Below, piece by piece: positions 8,448-15,978 of a stretch of 64,000 nucleotides of DNA. Made by a program: the position numbers and the translations under genes. The stretch is from Micavibrio sp. UBA7689 (lineage in GTDB: Bacteria > Pseudomonadota > Alphaproteobacteria > Micavibrionales > Micavibrionaceae). The DNA lies in assembly GCA_002482805.1 (NCBI GenBank), contig DLGR01000034.1, positions 103,786 through 167,785 of the forward strand, given 5' to 3'. Under the pieces are notes generated by a model. That model made no database searches and was not told the origin of the DNA. It saw nothing but the letters and a program-made list of their open reading frames with translations. Within the stretch, counting starts at the first letter, position 1; every line of letters begins with the position of its first letter.

Positions 8448-8882
8448 TTAATCGTCGCGATGGGTTTTTTCCATTTTCTCGTGACGCTCCTGCGCCTCGA
8501 GGGAAAGCGTTGCAACGGGGCGCGCTTCCAGACGTGCAACGCCGATCGGCTCGCCCGTTTCTTCACAAAAACCATATTCGTTCTGGTCGATGCGGATAAG
8601 CGCTTCGTTGATCTTGGAAATCAGTTTGCGTTCGCGGTCACGGGTGCGTAGTTCGAGCGCGTGATCGGTTTCAGCCGATGCGCGATCTGCGAGGTCAGGT
8701 TGCTGGAGTTCAGTTTCCTGCAACGTGTGATGGATAGTATCCGTCGATTCACGGATCAGCTCGGAACGCCACATGATCAACTTCAGCCGGAAATATTCCA
8801 GCATGATCGGATTCATGTACCCTTTTTTGTCTTTTTCCGGCTTGTAATCAGGGGGAACTATAACGCTTTTTTCTGTAGGCAT
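8448..8882 (-). CDS. dksA: DksA/TraR-family transcription factor with a reduced zinc finger
   Basis: 144 residues. It has the DksA coiled-coil region (about 30-95, with DLADRASAETDHALELRTRDRERKLI; the conserved acidic tip residues D and A are visible) and the C4 zinc-finger region NEYGFCEETGEPIGVARLEARPVATL (about 101-126). Only Cys106 remains of the four zinc cysteines; the other positions read T109, S127 and A130. Reduced-cysteine DksA proteins are known, including in alphaproteobacteria. DksA acts with ppGpp on RNA polymerase. It is 20 bp upstream of the SRPBCC gene. Confidence 0.85.
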   Translation of the reverse strand: MPTEKSVIVPPDYKPEKDKKGYMNPIMLEYFRLKLIMWRSELIRESTDTIHHTLQETELQQPDLADRASAETDHALELRTRDRERKLISKINEALIRIDQNEYGFCEETGEPIGVARLEARPVATLSLEAQERHEKMEKTHRDD

Positions 8883-8968
8883 AATTGGTCCTTGTAAAAC
8901 TACACAATGCTGAAAAGCGAGGAGAATATAGGGACTTAGCCCTTCTCTGGCAAGGGGCTAGGGTGTGA

Positions 8969-9403
8969 TTAGTGGGTGGTTTCCATGGCTTTTCTGACCT
9001 TGGCGATTTCAATCTGCGCGCGCAGGTCGATTTCGTCGAGGATAGCGGTCAGGCGCGGATCGGCCACTTTTTCACGGTGAGAGGCCACTACGTCCGCAAT
9101 ATCAATGACTTGACCCAGCGTCATGGTGCCGGTCAGAAGGCTTATTTTGAGCCGGTCGAGTTCTTGGAGAATATCCTCGCCGCGGGCATGCATACGCTTG
9201 CGGGCGGCGCGTTCAGTCGGGCTTTCAGCCCCCTGTACGCTCAAAAGAGCATCAACGCGGGCGATGGAATTTGTGGGCGCGGCGCCCGTAGCACCCTTGG
9301 GCGCATACGAGATGAAATCCTCAAAACTGCCGTCAGAATCCACCTTGCCGGATTTTTTGGTTCCGCCTGCGCCTTGTGTCTTGGATGGGCCTTCGATCTT
9401 CAT
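8969..9403 (-). CDS. fliX: Flagellar assembly regulator FliX
   Basis: 144 residues from the ATG at 9403; an in-frame ATG at 9433 would add ten residues. The C-terminal half matches FliX: ARKRMHARGEDILQELDRLKISLLTGTM, then LTAILDEIDLRAQIEIAKVRKAM. In Caulobacter FliX senses early basal-body assembly and controls the sigma-54 activator FlbD (encoded at 25189). A perfect TATAAT on the minus strand ends 6 nt before this ATG, which would place the transcript start on the start codon (leaderless). It is divergent from flgI. Confidence 0.85.
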   Translation of the reverse strand: MKIEGPSKTQGAGGTKKSGKVDSDGSFEDFISYAPKGATGAAPTNSIARVDALLSVQGAESPTERAARKRMHARGEDILQELDRLKISLLTGTMTLGQVIDIADVVASHREKVADPRLTAILDEIDLRAQIEIAKVRKAMETTH

Positions 9404-9567
9404 AGGTTCATTATACCCCTTCTCACCCCACATATATAAGAGGCAAATTTTGCCGAGTTGGTTAAGGCAAAGATAAAGCAGGATATTTTTTCCGGGCGGT
9501 TTTGTGTGCGCAAGGCGATTTTCAAACTAAGCGACTGATTTACTTCTCAAAATATATCCACACGCTC

Positions 9568-9583
9568 TGGCACGGTCTTCGCA
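9568..9583 (+). promoter_or_regulatory. Sigma-54 (RpoN) promoter of the flgI-flgE operon
   Basis: TGGCAC-N5-TCGCA has GG and GC at the -24/-12 spacing, the same variant as at 4022. It lies about 40 bp before the flgI start at 9622 and probably drives the whole run flgI-flgJ-flgN-like-fliK-flgD-flgE. Confidence 0.8.
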
Positions 9584-9621
9584 AGGTTTCTTTCGAATTT
9601 ATGCAGGGTGAAGACCGAATT

Positions 9622-10785
9622 ATGTTTAACAAAAAACAAAAACAGCGCGGATCGATGATCGAAATGGCCCTTCTCGCCACGTTTGTCATGGGCGTTCTGA
9701 TTCTGACACTTGCCGGATTTGCAGGAACCGCAGACGCAAAAACAACGCGCATCAAAGACATCGTCGCCTTCGAAGGCGTGCGTGAAAACCAGTTGGTCGG
9801 TTACGGTTTGGTTGTCGGCTTGAACGGCACGGGTGACTCGCTGAACAATTCTCCCTTCACCGAACAATCCTTGATCGCCATGTTGGAACGCCTTGGCGTC
9901 AACGTGCGCGATCAAAACCTCAACACGGGCAACGTCGCCGCCGTGATGGTAACGGCAACCCTACCCCCCTTTACAAACCAGGGTACGACCATTGATGTAA
10001 ACATTTCCTCGCTCGGTGATTCCGAATCCCTGCAAGGCGGGACGCTTCTGGTCACGCCTTTGATGGCGGCTGATGGCGAAGTGTATGCAGTAGCCCAAGG
10101 CTCCGTGAACATCTCCGGCTTCTCCGCCGCAGGTGATGCAACCTCCGTCACACAAAACACACCGACCGCCGCGCGCATTCCCGGCGGTGCGATTGTGGAG
10201 CGCGAATTAAACTTCCGTCTCGAAGATCTGGATACCGTAAAACTTTCCTTGCGTAACCCTGACTTCACCACCGCTCGCCGCATCGCGCAGGCCATCAATG
10301 GCTTCTCCGCTTCCAACATCGCCACGGCTGAAAACCCTGCGAGCGTGGTTTTGAAACGCCCCAGCATGTATGCAGGTACGATTGTCGATTTGATTACAGA
10401 TGTCGAACAACTGCCCGTTGAACCCGATCAAATCGCGCGCGTTGTAATCGATGAACGTTCTGGCGTTATAGTCATGGGTTCCGATGTGAAAATTAGCACT
10501 GTTGCGATTGCGCAAGCCAACCTGACCATCAAGATCACCGAAACACCGCAAGTATCCCAGCCCAACCCCTTTGCCGAAGAAGGCGAAACGATTGTCGTTC
10601 CGCGCACAGATTTGGAAGTCAATAACGGGCCCAATGCGAAACTCGCCGTCATGGAAACGGGCGTAACGCTGGAAGATCTCGTCACCGGTTTGAACCGCCT
10701 CGGCGTTCCCCCGCGTGATGTGATTACGATTTTGCAAGCCATCAAAGCCGCAGGCGCACTGCAGGCAGAAATCACGACGATGTAG
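9622..10785 (+). CDS. flgI: Flagellar P-ring protein FlgI
   Basis: 387 residues from the ATG at 9622, chosen because AGGGTGAAG lies upstream and downstream of the sigma-54 promoter; longer frames back to 9502 would include the promoter. A signal peptide (about 1-36) with a long charged n-region ends near AGTADA. The mature protein starts with TTRIKDIVAFEGVRENQLVGYGLVVGLNGTGDS, a FlgI hallmark, and ends with LVTGLNRLGVPPRDVITILQAIKAAGALQAEI. It forms the periplasmic P-ring. The flgJ-type gene starts 9 bp after its stop. Confidence 0.96.
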   Translation: MFNKKQKQRGSMIEMALLATFVMGVLILTLAGFAGTADAKTTRIKDIVAFEGVRENQLVGYGLVVGLNGTGDSLNNSPFTEQSLIAMLERLGVNVRDQNLNTGNVAAVMVTATLPPFTNQGTTIDVNISSLGDSESLQGGTLLVTPLMAADGEVYAVAQGSVNISGFSAAGDATSVTQNTPTAARIPGGAIVERELNFRLEDLDTVKLSLRNPDFTTARRIAQAINGFSASNIATAENPASVVLKRPSMYAGTIVDLITDVEQLPVEPDQIARVVIDERSGVIVMGSDVKISTVAIAQANLTIKITETPQVSQPNPFAEEGETIVVPRTDLEVNNGPNAKLAVMETGVTLEDLVTGLNRLGVPPRDVITILQAIKAAGALQAEITTM

Positions 10786-10794
10786 GTGCATGAT

Positions 10795-11163
10795 ATGAAA
10801 CTCGATACCGCACCTTTGATGAACCAATTCGCGATGGACCAAGGTCTCAACGCCGCCAAAATGGCGCGCATCGACGAAACGGCGAAAGATTTCGAAGCGA
10901 TGTTTGTTACCGAAATGATGCGCCCGATGTTCGACACGATCGAAGTGAATGAAACTTTCGGCGGTGGCAAAGGCGAAGAAATCTTCCGCGGCTTCATGCT
11001 CGATGAATACGGGAAGAACATGGCGGCTTCGGGTGGTCTCGGCATCGCCGATCTCGTAAAAGCCCAGTTGATAGAAATGCAAAGCGCGGCCGATAAACCC
11101 GCGATGGCACAGAATATGCATAAAAATCCCTTAGAAGATGGAGCGACAGACGATGCAAGCTAA
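10795..11163 (+). CDS. flgJ: Rod-binding protein, FlgJ N-terminal domain only
   Basis: 122 residues from the ATG at 10795 (a GTG at 10786 abuts the flgI stop). It contains the rod-binding motif AKDFEAMFVTEMMRPMFDTIE and GGGKGEEIFRGFMLDEYGKNMAASGGLGIADLV. The muramidase domain of enterobacterial FlgJ is absent, as is usual in alphaproteobacteria, where a separate lytic enzyme is used. The protein caps and helps assemble the rod. Its 3' end overlaps the next gene. Confidence 0.88.
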   Translation: MKLDTAPLMNQFAMDQGLNAAKMARIDETAKDFEAMFVTEMMRPMFDTIEVNETFGGGKGEEIFRGFMLDEYGKNMAASGGLGIADLVKAQLIEMQSAADKPAMAQNMHKNPLEDGATDDAS

Positions 11164-11632
11164 TCAGGACTTAGTCCTAGCCAAGAATTACCGCGTGCCG
11201 GGTGATATCAATGTCGCCCTGCTTCACACTATCATTGCTGTGACCGCCCTGCGCGACGTCCTTTTGAAGGAAATCGACGCCCTTAAGCACAACAAGACCG
11301 GCATGTTTATGGATCTGCAGGAAGAAAAGGTCGAAGTCGCCCGCCGCTATGAACTGCTTATCGGTAATCTTATGGAGCGCGGCCCTGAAATCAAAAATGC
11401 CGACAAGAAATTGAAAGAACAGCTGCACCGCCTGCAAAATGATTTCGGCACGGTGGCCGAAACCAACCGTACACAGATCGAACGCATGAGTAACGCCACC
11501 AAGAAACTGGGCGAACTTATTATGCGTTCCGCCCGCAAATCCGCGGAAAACGCAACGCAATTCGCCTACGGCTCCTCGGGCAAAATGGCCCGCGGCAATA
11601 AAGCCACCATCGGCGTCAACGAACGGGCATAA
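11153..11632 (+). CDS. FlgN-like flagellar chaperone or assembly protein
   Basis: 159 residues from the ATG at 11153 (GGAG at 11140-11143 supports it; an upstream ATG lies at 11138). The sequence is almost entirely helical and charged, with VALLHTIIAVTALRDVLLKEIDALK near the N-terminus and a later stretch typical of FlgN-type export chaperones. Identity to known FlgN is low, so the call rests on length, helical pattern and position between flgJ and fliK. It overlaps flgJ by 11 bp. Confidence 0.55.
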   Translation: MQANQDLVLAKNYRVPGDINVALLHTIIAVTALRDVLLKEIDALKHNKTGMFMDLQEEKVEVARRYELLIGNLMERGPEIKNADKKLKEQLHRLQNDFGTVAETNRTQIERMSNATKKLGELIMRSARKSAENATQFAYGSSGKMARGNKATIGVNERA

Positions 11633-11647
11633 GGACACATATATATA

Positions 11648-13159
11648 ATGAGTAATATTAACCCTATCGCCACCACGAAAGTTGCCAATGCTCAAGGCAC
11701 GCCGTCTACCAACGGCGGCTCTACGTCGGGCGTGTTTGCGAACGGCAATTTCTGGGACACTATCTTGGCGCAACTTAACTTCTCCGGCGAAGCGCAAGCC
11801 GCAACAGTTACACCACCCGCTGATGCTGCCAAAAAACCTGTCCCCGCAAACAGCAATCCGCTTGCAATGCTGCAAGTAGCATTGGCTTCGCAAACGGTAG
11901 ATGCGAACGGCAACATCATCGTCGATGCCAAAGGCGAAAAGCTGCAAACCCAGCTCGGCCTGACCAACAAAATTATCGACTTCATCAAGGGCGTAACACC
12001 TGATTCCGCCGAACAAAAAGGTCTTCTGAACACACTGTTGTCCAAACTGCAGACAAAATCCGATACTTTGCAGGCATCGATCGCGGCACTGGAATCCGGT
12101 GTTATTAACAAAGATACACCTGTGGAAGATATTCCATTCCCCATGCTTATTGCGCTGGGCCTCTCACCTTCTGAAATTTCCCAAGTAACCGACCGCATTC
12201 AGGATCTGGAGAAAAAACTCGGCCGTGAGATCACGGTTGAAGATTTGATCGCCGGTGTCGGCGGCTTGTTACCTGCCCAAAACAACGCAGTTGTTACCGT
12301 CAGCGTTAAAAAAGACGGTTCTGTTGTTCTTGATGGCATCGATAAAAATACGGCTCCTACGGACGATCTCGCCGCACAATTAAACGCGATGGATGTCGGC
12401 GGTGAAGAAGCTACTGACGATGAAGCAAAAAGAGGTCTGAAGGGCAATGTGGATATCGAAATGCCCAAATTGGATGTTAAGGCGGATGTGAAAGCCGATA
12501 CGAAGACTCAATCGTTCAAAGATAATCTCGTTAACATGTTCAATGACATGAAAACGCAGGCCGGCGAAATGATATTCCCCATTACTTATTTTGATGGCGG
12601 TATGGATGGCGCTCTCACCCAACCTTACGGCATGACGGCAGCTTCTTCCCTGTCCTTTGGTTCGACTGCGCAAGCCGCGAACATGGTTTCGGCGAACGTA
12701 GTGGCCGGTCAACCACATCCCGCCACGCAAACGGTTGCGGCGAACATCATGAAGAACGCCAAAGACGGCATTGAAACGATGACACTGCGCCTCGACCCTC
12801 CTGAACTCGGCAACGTCAATGTCCGCTTGCAATTCGGCAAAGATAAAATGGTCAAAGCCCATATCGTCGTGGAAAAACCTGAGACCTACATGATGCTTCA
12901 ACGCGACGCGCAATCGCTTGAGCGCGCGTTGCAAACCGCAGGACTCGACACAAGCGCGGGCGAAGCGATTAGCTTCGAACTCGCACAGGACAATTCCGCG
13001 TTCGGCCATGACAACAATGGGCAAGGTGCGGAAAATAATTTTGGTGGTGGTGCTTCCGGCTCTCAGAATGTGGGCATGGACGGCGAAATCCTTCAATCCA
13101 GCATGACATGGAACGTCGATCCTTCGACTGGCCATGTTCGCTATAACATTTTTGTTTGA
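11648..13159 (+). CDS. fliK: Flagellar hook-length control protein FliK
   Basis: 503 residues. The N-terminal two thirds are low-complexity and polar, as expected for the secreted ruler part. The C-terminal Flg_hook domain is clear: TMTLRLDPPELGNVNVRLQFGKDKMVKAHIVVEKPETYMMLQRDAQSLERALQTAGL (about 377-433). A glycine/asparagine tail follows. FliK measures hook length and switches FlhB specificity. It stands directly before flgD and flgE, the hook cap and hook genes. A second FliK-like gene is at 34708. Confidence 0.9.
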   Translation: MSNINPIATTKVANAQGTPSTNGGSTSGVFANGNFWDTILAQLNFSGEAQAATVTPPADAAKKPVPANSNPLAMLQVALASQTVDANGNIIVDAKGEKLQTQLGLTNKIIDFIKGVTPDSAEQKGLLNTLLSKLQTKSDTLQASIAALESGVINKDTPVEDIPFPMLIALGLSPSEISQVTDRIQDLEKKLGREITVEDLIAGVGGLLPAQNNAVVTVSVKKDGSVVLDGIDKNTAPTDDLAAQLNAMDVGGEEATDDEAKRGLKGNVDIEMPKLDVKADVKADTKTQSFKDNLVNMFNDMKTQAGEMIFPITYFDGGMDGALTQPYGMTAASSLSFGSTAQAANMVSANVVAGQPHPATQTVAANIMKNAKDGIETMTLRLDPPELGNVNVRLQFGKDKMVKAHIVVEKPETYMMLQRDAQSLERALQTAGLDTSAGEAISFELAQDNSAFGHDNNGQGAENNFGGGASGSQNVGMDGEILQSSMTWNVDPSTGHVRYNIFV

Positions 13160-13170
13160 GGTAAAGAACC

Positions 13171-13863
13171 ATGACCATATCACCAGTAACAAGCACCGGC
13201 TTAGCTACAGATGCCAGCAAAACAAACAGCTCCGTCACGGGTCTTGCTGAAGATTTCTCTCAGTTTCTTCAGCTGTTGACGACACAACTGCAAAACCAGG
13301 ACCCGCTCTCTCCGATGGATTCCACCGAATTCACGAACCAGTTGGTTCAGTTCTCGCAGGTTGAACAAGCCATCAACTCCAACCAGAAACTGGATTCGCT
13401 GCTTTCGCTGCAACTCGCAAGCATTTCGTCGGTTGCGCTCGGCTATGTAGGCATGGATATTTCCTATATCAGCGCAGACCTGAACTTCGATGGTTCCAAG
13501 CCTGTTGATATCAACTATGCCCTTGGCAAAGATGCCGTGACCTGCAAGGTCAACATTTTCGACGAAGAAGGCGATCTGGTTTATTCCGGCAACGCACCCA
13601 AAGATGTAGGCACCAACAAATTCACGTGGGATGGAAAAGATTCCAATGGAAATGCCGTAGAGGCAGGAACCTACACCGTCAAAGTTGCCGCTCTGGATAA
13701 AGACAACAAAGAAATCGAAAATTCTACTGTTGTATCCGGTCACGTAAAAGGCATCGAAACACAAAACGGCATTGTTTACGTTCTGGTCGGTGATCGCGCG
13801 GTCGCGATTTCCTCCATCGTCAATGCAACCGAAAAACCCGCAACAACAACGCCCACTGCATAA
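13171..13863 (+). CDS. flgD: Flagellar hook capping protein FlgD
   Basis: 230 residues. The N-terminal motif EDFSQFLQLLTTQLQNQDPLSPMDSTEFTNQLVQFSQVEQ (about 27-66) is diagnostic. It is followed by a FlgD Ig-like domain (FTWDGKDSNGNAVEAGTYTVKVAA). FlgD is the scaffold for hook polymerisation. It lies 11 bp after fliK and 24 bp before flgE. The ribosome site is GAGGTAAAG. Confidence 0.95.
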   Translation: MTISPVTSTGLATDASKTNSSVTGLAEDFSQFLQLLTTQLQNQDPLSPMDSTEFTNQLVQFSQVEQAINSNQKLDSLLSLQLASISSVALGYVGMDISYISADLNFDGSKPVDINYALGKDAVTCKVNIFDEEGDLVYSGNAPKDVGTNKFTWDGKDSNGNAVEAGTYTVKVAALDKDNKEIENSTVVSGHVKGIETQNGIVYVLVGDRAVAISSIVNATEKPATTTPTA

Positions 13864-13887
13864 CGCTATTTAGCAAAGGAGACTGCC

Positions 13888-15624
13888 ATGAGTTTGTTTG
13901 GATCATTATATACGGGAGTGTCCGGTCTTTCTGCCCAGTCGCAGTCGACCGCGATGATTTCCAACAACATCGCGAACGTGAACACGGTGGGCTTTAAACG
14001 CTCCGAAGCTGCGTTCTATTCGCTAGTGACAACTGAAGGCCGCGCATCGCGCTACTCGCCCGGTACGGTCTCCGTGAACCGTATTCAGCGCGTCGACCAG
14101 CAAGGTCCGATCCAGCAATCGATCTCGTCTACCGATACATCGATTTCCGGAAACGGTTTCTACGCCGTCAAACGCGATAACGACTCTTCCGGTTTATCCC
14201 AATATCTCTACACAAGAAACGGCCAATTCTCCGAAGATGCAGAAGGCTTCTTGCGCAACACGGCAGGCTTCTACCTGTTTGGCTGGCCGCTCGATGTGGA
14301 TGGCAACCTGCCTTCCAACCAAGGCGACTTGACCTCGTTGGTGCCGGTAGATGTGGCGTTCCTCGGCGGCTTGACCCGTCCGACGACAACGGCGGAACTC
14401 GCACTGAACCTTGACTCCGATGAAGTTGACAGCACGTTGGTAGGTGCGTTGACAGCTCCGCCGAACTTTACACGCTCCATCACAATGTATGACTCGCTTG
14501 GTAACGACCAACCTGTGACGTTTGAATTCGTAAAAACATATGGCCCGCAAGGTACCGCCGCCTCCAACGTCGGCGATACATCTGCTACGACGAACCTCGT
14601 GTCGGACATGGGCGTTACCAACTTAAGCAGCTTTACGGTAGCCATCGACGGAGGCGCGGTGCTCGCAACCATCCGTATCAACAATACCGGTGCTGTTGCT
14701 ATTCCTGGCGTTACCGATGTCCAGACGATGGGCGAACTCATCAACGCAGTGGATGCCATTGCCGGTGTTTCCGCTTTTCTCGGCAATGATGGCGAACTGG
14801 TTATCCAGCGCGATGAATTCCGGGTTGTCGGTAACGCACTCAACCTTGCCAACGGCGTTCCCGCTGCACTGGCTGGTCTCGGTCTAACGGCAGGAGCCTT
14901 TGCTTCGAACACTTTGAACAGCGCCACTTACGCAAACGGCGGTCCTGCTGACGCACCTCCGTACAGCTCCGAAGCGTTCCCCGCTCCGCAATTCTTCCCC
15001 GGTGATGCAAACTATAATGCTCGCGGCTGGTGGCAGGTGCGCGTGATCGACCCGAACAACAACGTGCTTACTCAAGGTTTGATGAACTTCACACCGTCCG
15101 GAACGATCAACGCCCTGCCCGATACCGATGGCAATATCGATATCGAATTGGCCGGTATCGATTGGGGCAACGGCTCCGCCTTGCAAACGATCGAAGTTGA
15201 CGTCGAACGCTTCTCGCAGTTCGCCGGTAACTACACGGTTCTGTTTGCTGACCAGAACGGCGCCGAGCTTGGTTTGAGAACGGGCGTGGATATCGACCGC
15301 GAAGGTTTCGTGATCGCACAATTCTCTAACGGCGCATCTTCGAGACTGTACAAACTCCCGCTCGTAACCTTCTCTAACCCGAACGGTTTGCAGGAAGTGT
15401 CCGGAACGGCCTATTCCGAAACCGATGAATCGGGCGAGGAGAACCTGCGTGAAGCAGGATCGGGCGGCGCAGGCTTTATCGAACCCGCGACTCTGGAGAT
15501 GTCCAACGTCGATTTGGCGGACGAATTTGCCAAACTGATCATCTCCCAGCGCGCCTACTCGGCCAACACCAAGGTCATCACCACTGTCGACCAGATGACC
15601 GAGGAATTGCTGAGACTTCGCTAA
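13888..15624 (+). CDS. flgE: Flagellar hook protein FlgE
   Basis: 578 residues, close to the long hook proteins of alphaproteobacteria. The N-terminal motif MISNNIANVNTVGFKRSEAAFYSL (about 24-47) and the C-terminal EMSNVDLADEFAKLIISQRAYSANTKVITTVDQM are clear. The central domains (about 150-480) are threonine, asparagine and alanine rich, with the FlgE-type ITMYDSLGNDQPVTFEFVKTY. It ends the flgI-flgE operon and is followed by a terminator. AAAGGAG lies 8 bp before the ATG. Confidence 0.95.
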   Translation: MSLFGSLYTGVSGLSAQSQSTAMISNNIANVNTVGFKRSEAAFYSLVTTEGRASRYSPGTVSVNRIQRVDQQGPIQQSISSTDTSISGNGFYAVKRDNDSSGLSQYLYTRNGQFSEDAEGFLRNTAGFYLFGWPLDVDGNLPSNQGDLTSLVPVDVAFLGGLTRPTTTAELALNLDSDEVDSTLVGALTAPPNFTRSITMYDSLGNDQPVTFEFVKTYGPQGTAASNVGDTSATTNLVSDMGVTNLSSFTVAIDGGAVLATIRINNTGAVAIPGVTDVQTMGELINAVDAIAGVSAFLGNDGELVIQRDEFRVVGNALNLANGVPAALAGLGLTAGAFASNTLNSATYANGGPADAPPYSSEAFPAPQFFPGDANYNARGWWQVRVIDPNNNVLTQGLMNFTPSGTINALPDTDGNIDIELAGIDWGNGSALQTIEVDVERFSQFAGNYTVLFADQNGAELGLRTGVDIDREGFVIAQFSNGASSRLYKLPLVTFSNPNGLQEVSGTAYSETDESGEENLREAGSGGAGFIEPATLEMSNVDLADEFAKLIISQRAYSANTKVITTVDQMTEELLRLR

Positions 15625-15646
15625 TACATAAGCCTCCTTCAATAAG

Positions 15647-15677
15647 CGCCCCGCCCACTCCTTCGGCGGGGCGTTTT
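15647..15677 (+). terminator. Intrinsic terminator after flgE
   Basis: CGCCCCGCC (15647-15655) pairs with GGCGGGGCG (15665-15673) around a 9-nt loop, followed by TTTT. A 9-bp, all-GC stem 23 bp after the flgE stop. Confidence 0.9.
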
Positions 15678-15877
15678 CGTATAATTTGAGGCCTTATATG
15701 AAGACAAGCAGATAAGATTCTGGTTTTTAAAAATAATTCTAAAATTTTAGGAATGTTATCTACCTAATAGTTAACAAAGCGGCTTTCCCGAATCATTGAT
15801 TATTGATAACGTTATGAAAATACTGAGTTTTTGCGGGGAAAAACATTAACTAACTGCGATTCCTGCTGTTTTTGCCG
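15678..15877 (+). other. AT-rich upstream region of the flagellin gene, no gene seen
   Basis: About 200 bp between the flgE terminator and the flagellin promoter hold no open frame of note. Three GANTC sites (15716, 15790, 15858), the CcrM methylation sequence of alphaproteobacteria, lie in or just before the promoter. Several isolated TTAA sequences are present. No sigma-54 element was found. Confidence 0.5.
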
Positions 15878-15907
15878 TTAACACCCTGTTAATTTGTATG
15901 TTATAGT
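15878..15907 (+). promoter_or_regulatory. Flagellin promoter with a canonical CtrA box
   Basis: TTAA (15878-15881), 7 nt, TTAA (15889-15892) is an exact CtrA binding consensus. It overlaps the -35 region (TTAACA 15878-15883). A -10 element TATAGT lies at 15902-15907 after an 18-bp spacer. A CtrA box over the -35 is the arrangement of CtrA-activated promoters in Caulobacter. The leader to the ATG at 15979 is about 65 nt. Confidence 0.75.
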
Positions 15908-15978
15908 ATTGAAAATGTCGTCCAGTATGGGCGGCGAAGAAAATATGCCAAAGACAACCCTAGGAAAGGATTTTTACA

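Noticed and set aside
14884..15642. A 252-codon minus-strand frame over flgE
   Set aside because: It covers the conserved hook C-terminus in reverse and crosses towards the flgE terminator; composition is not protein-like.
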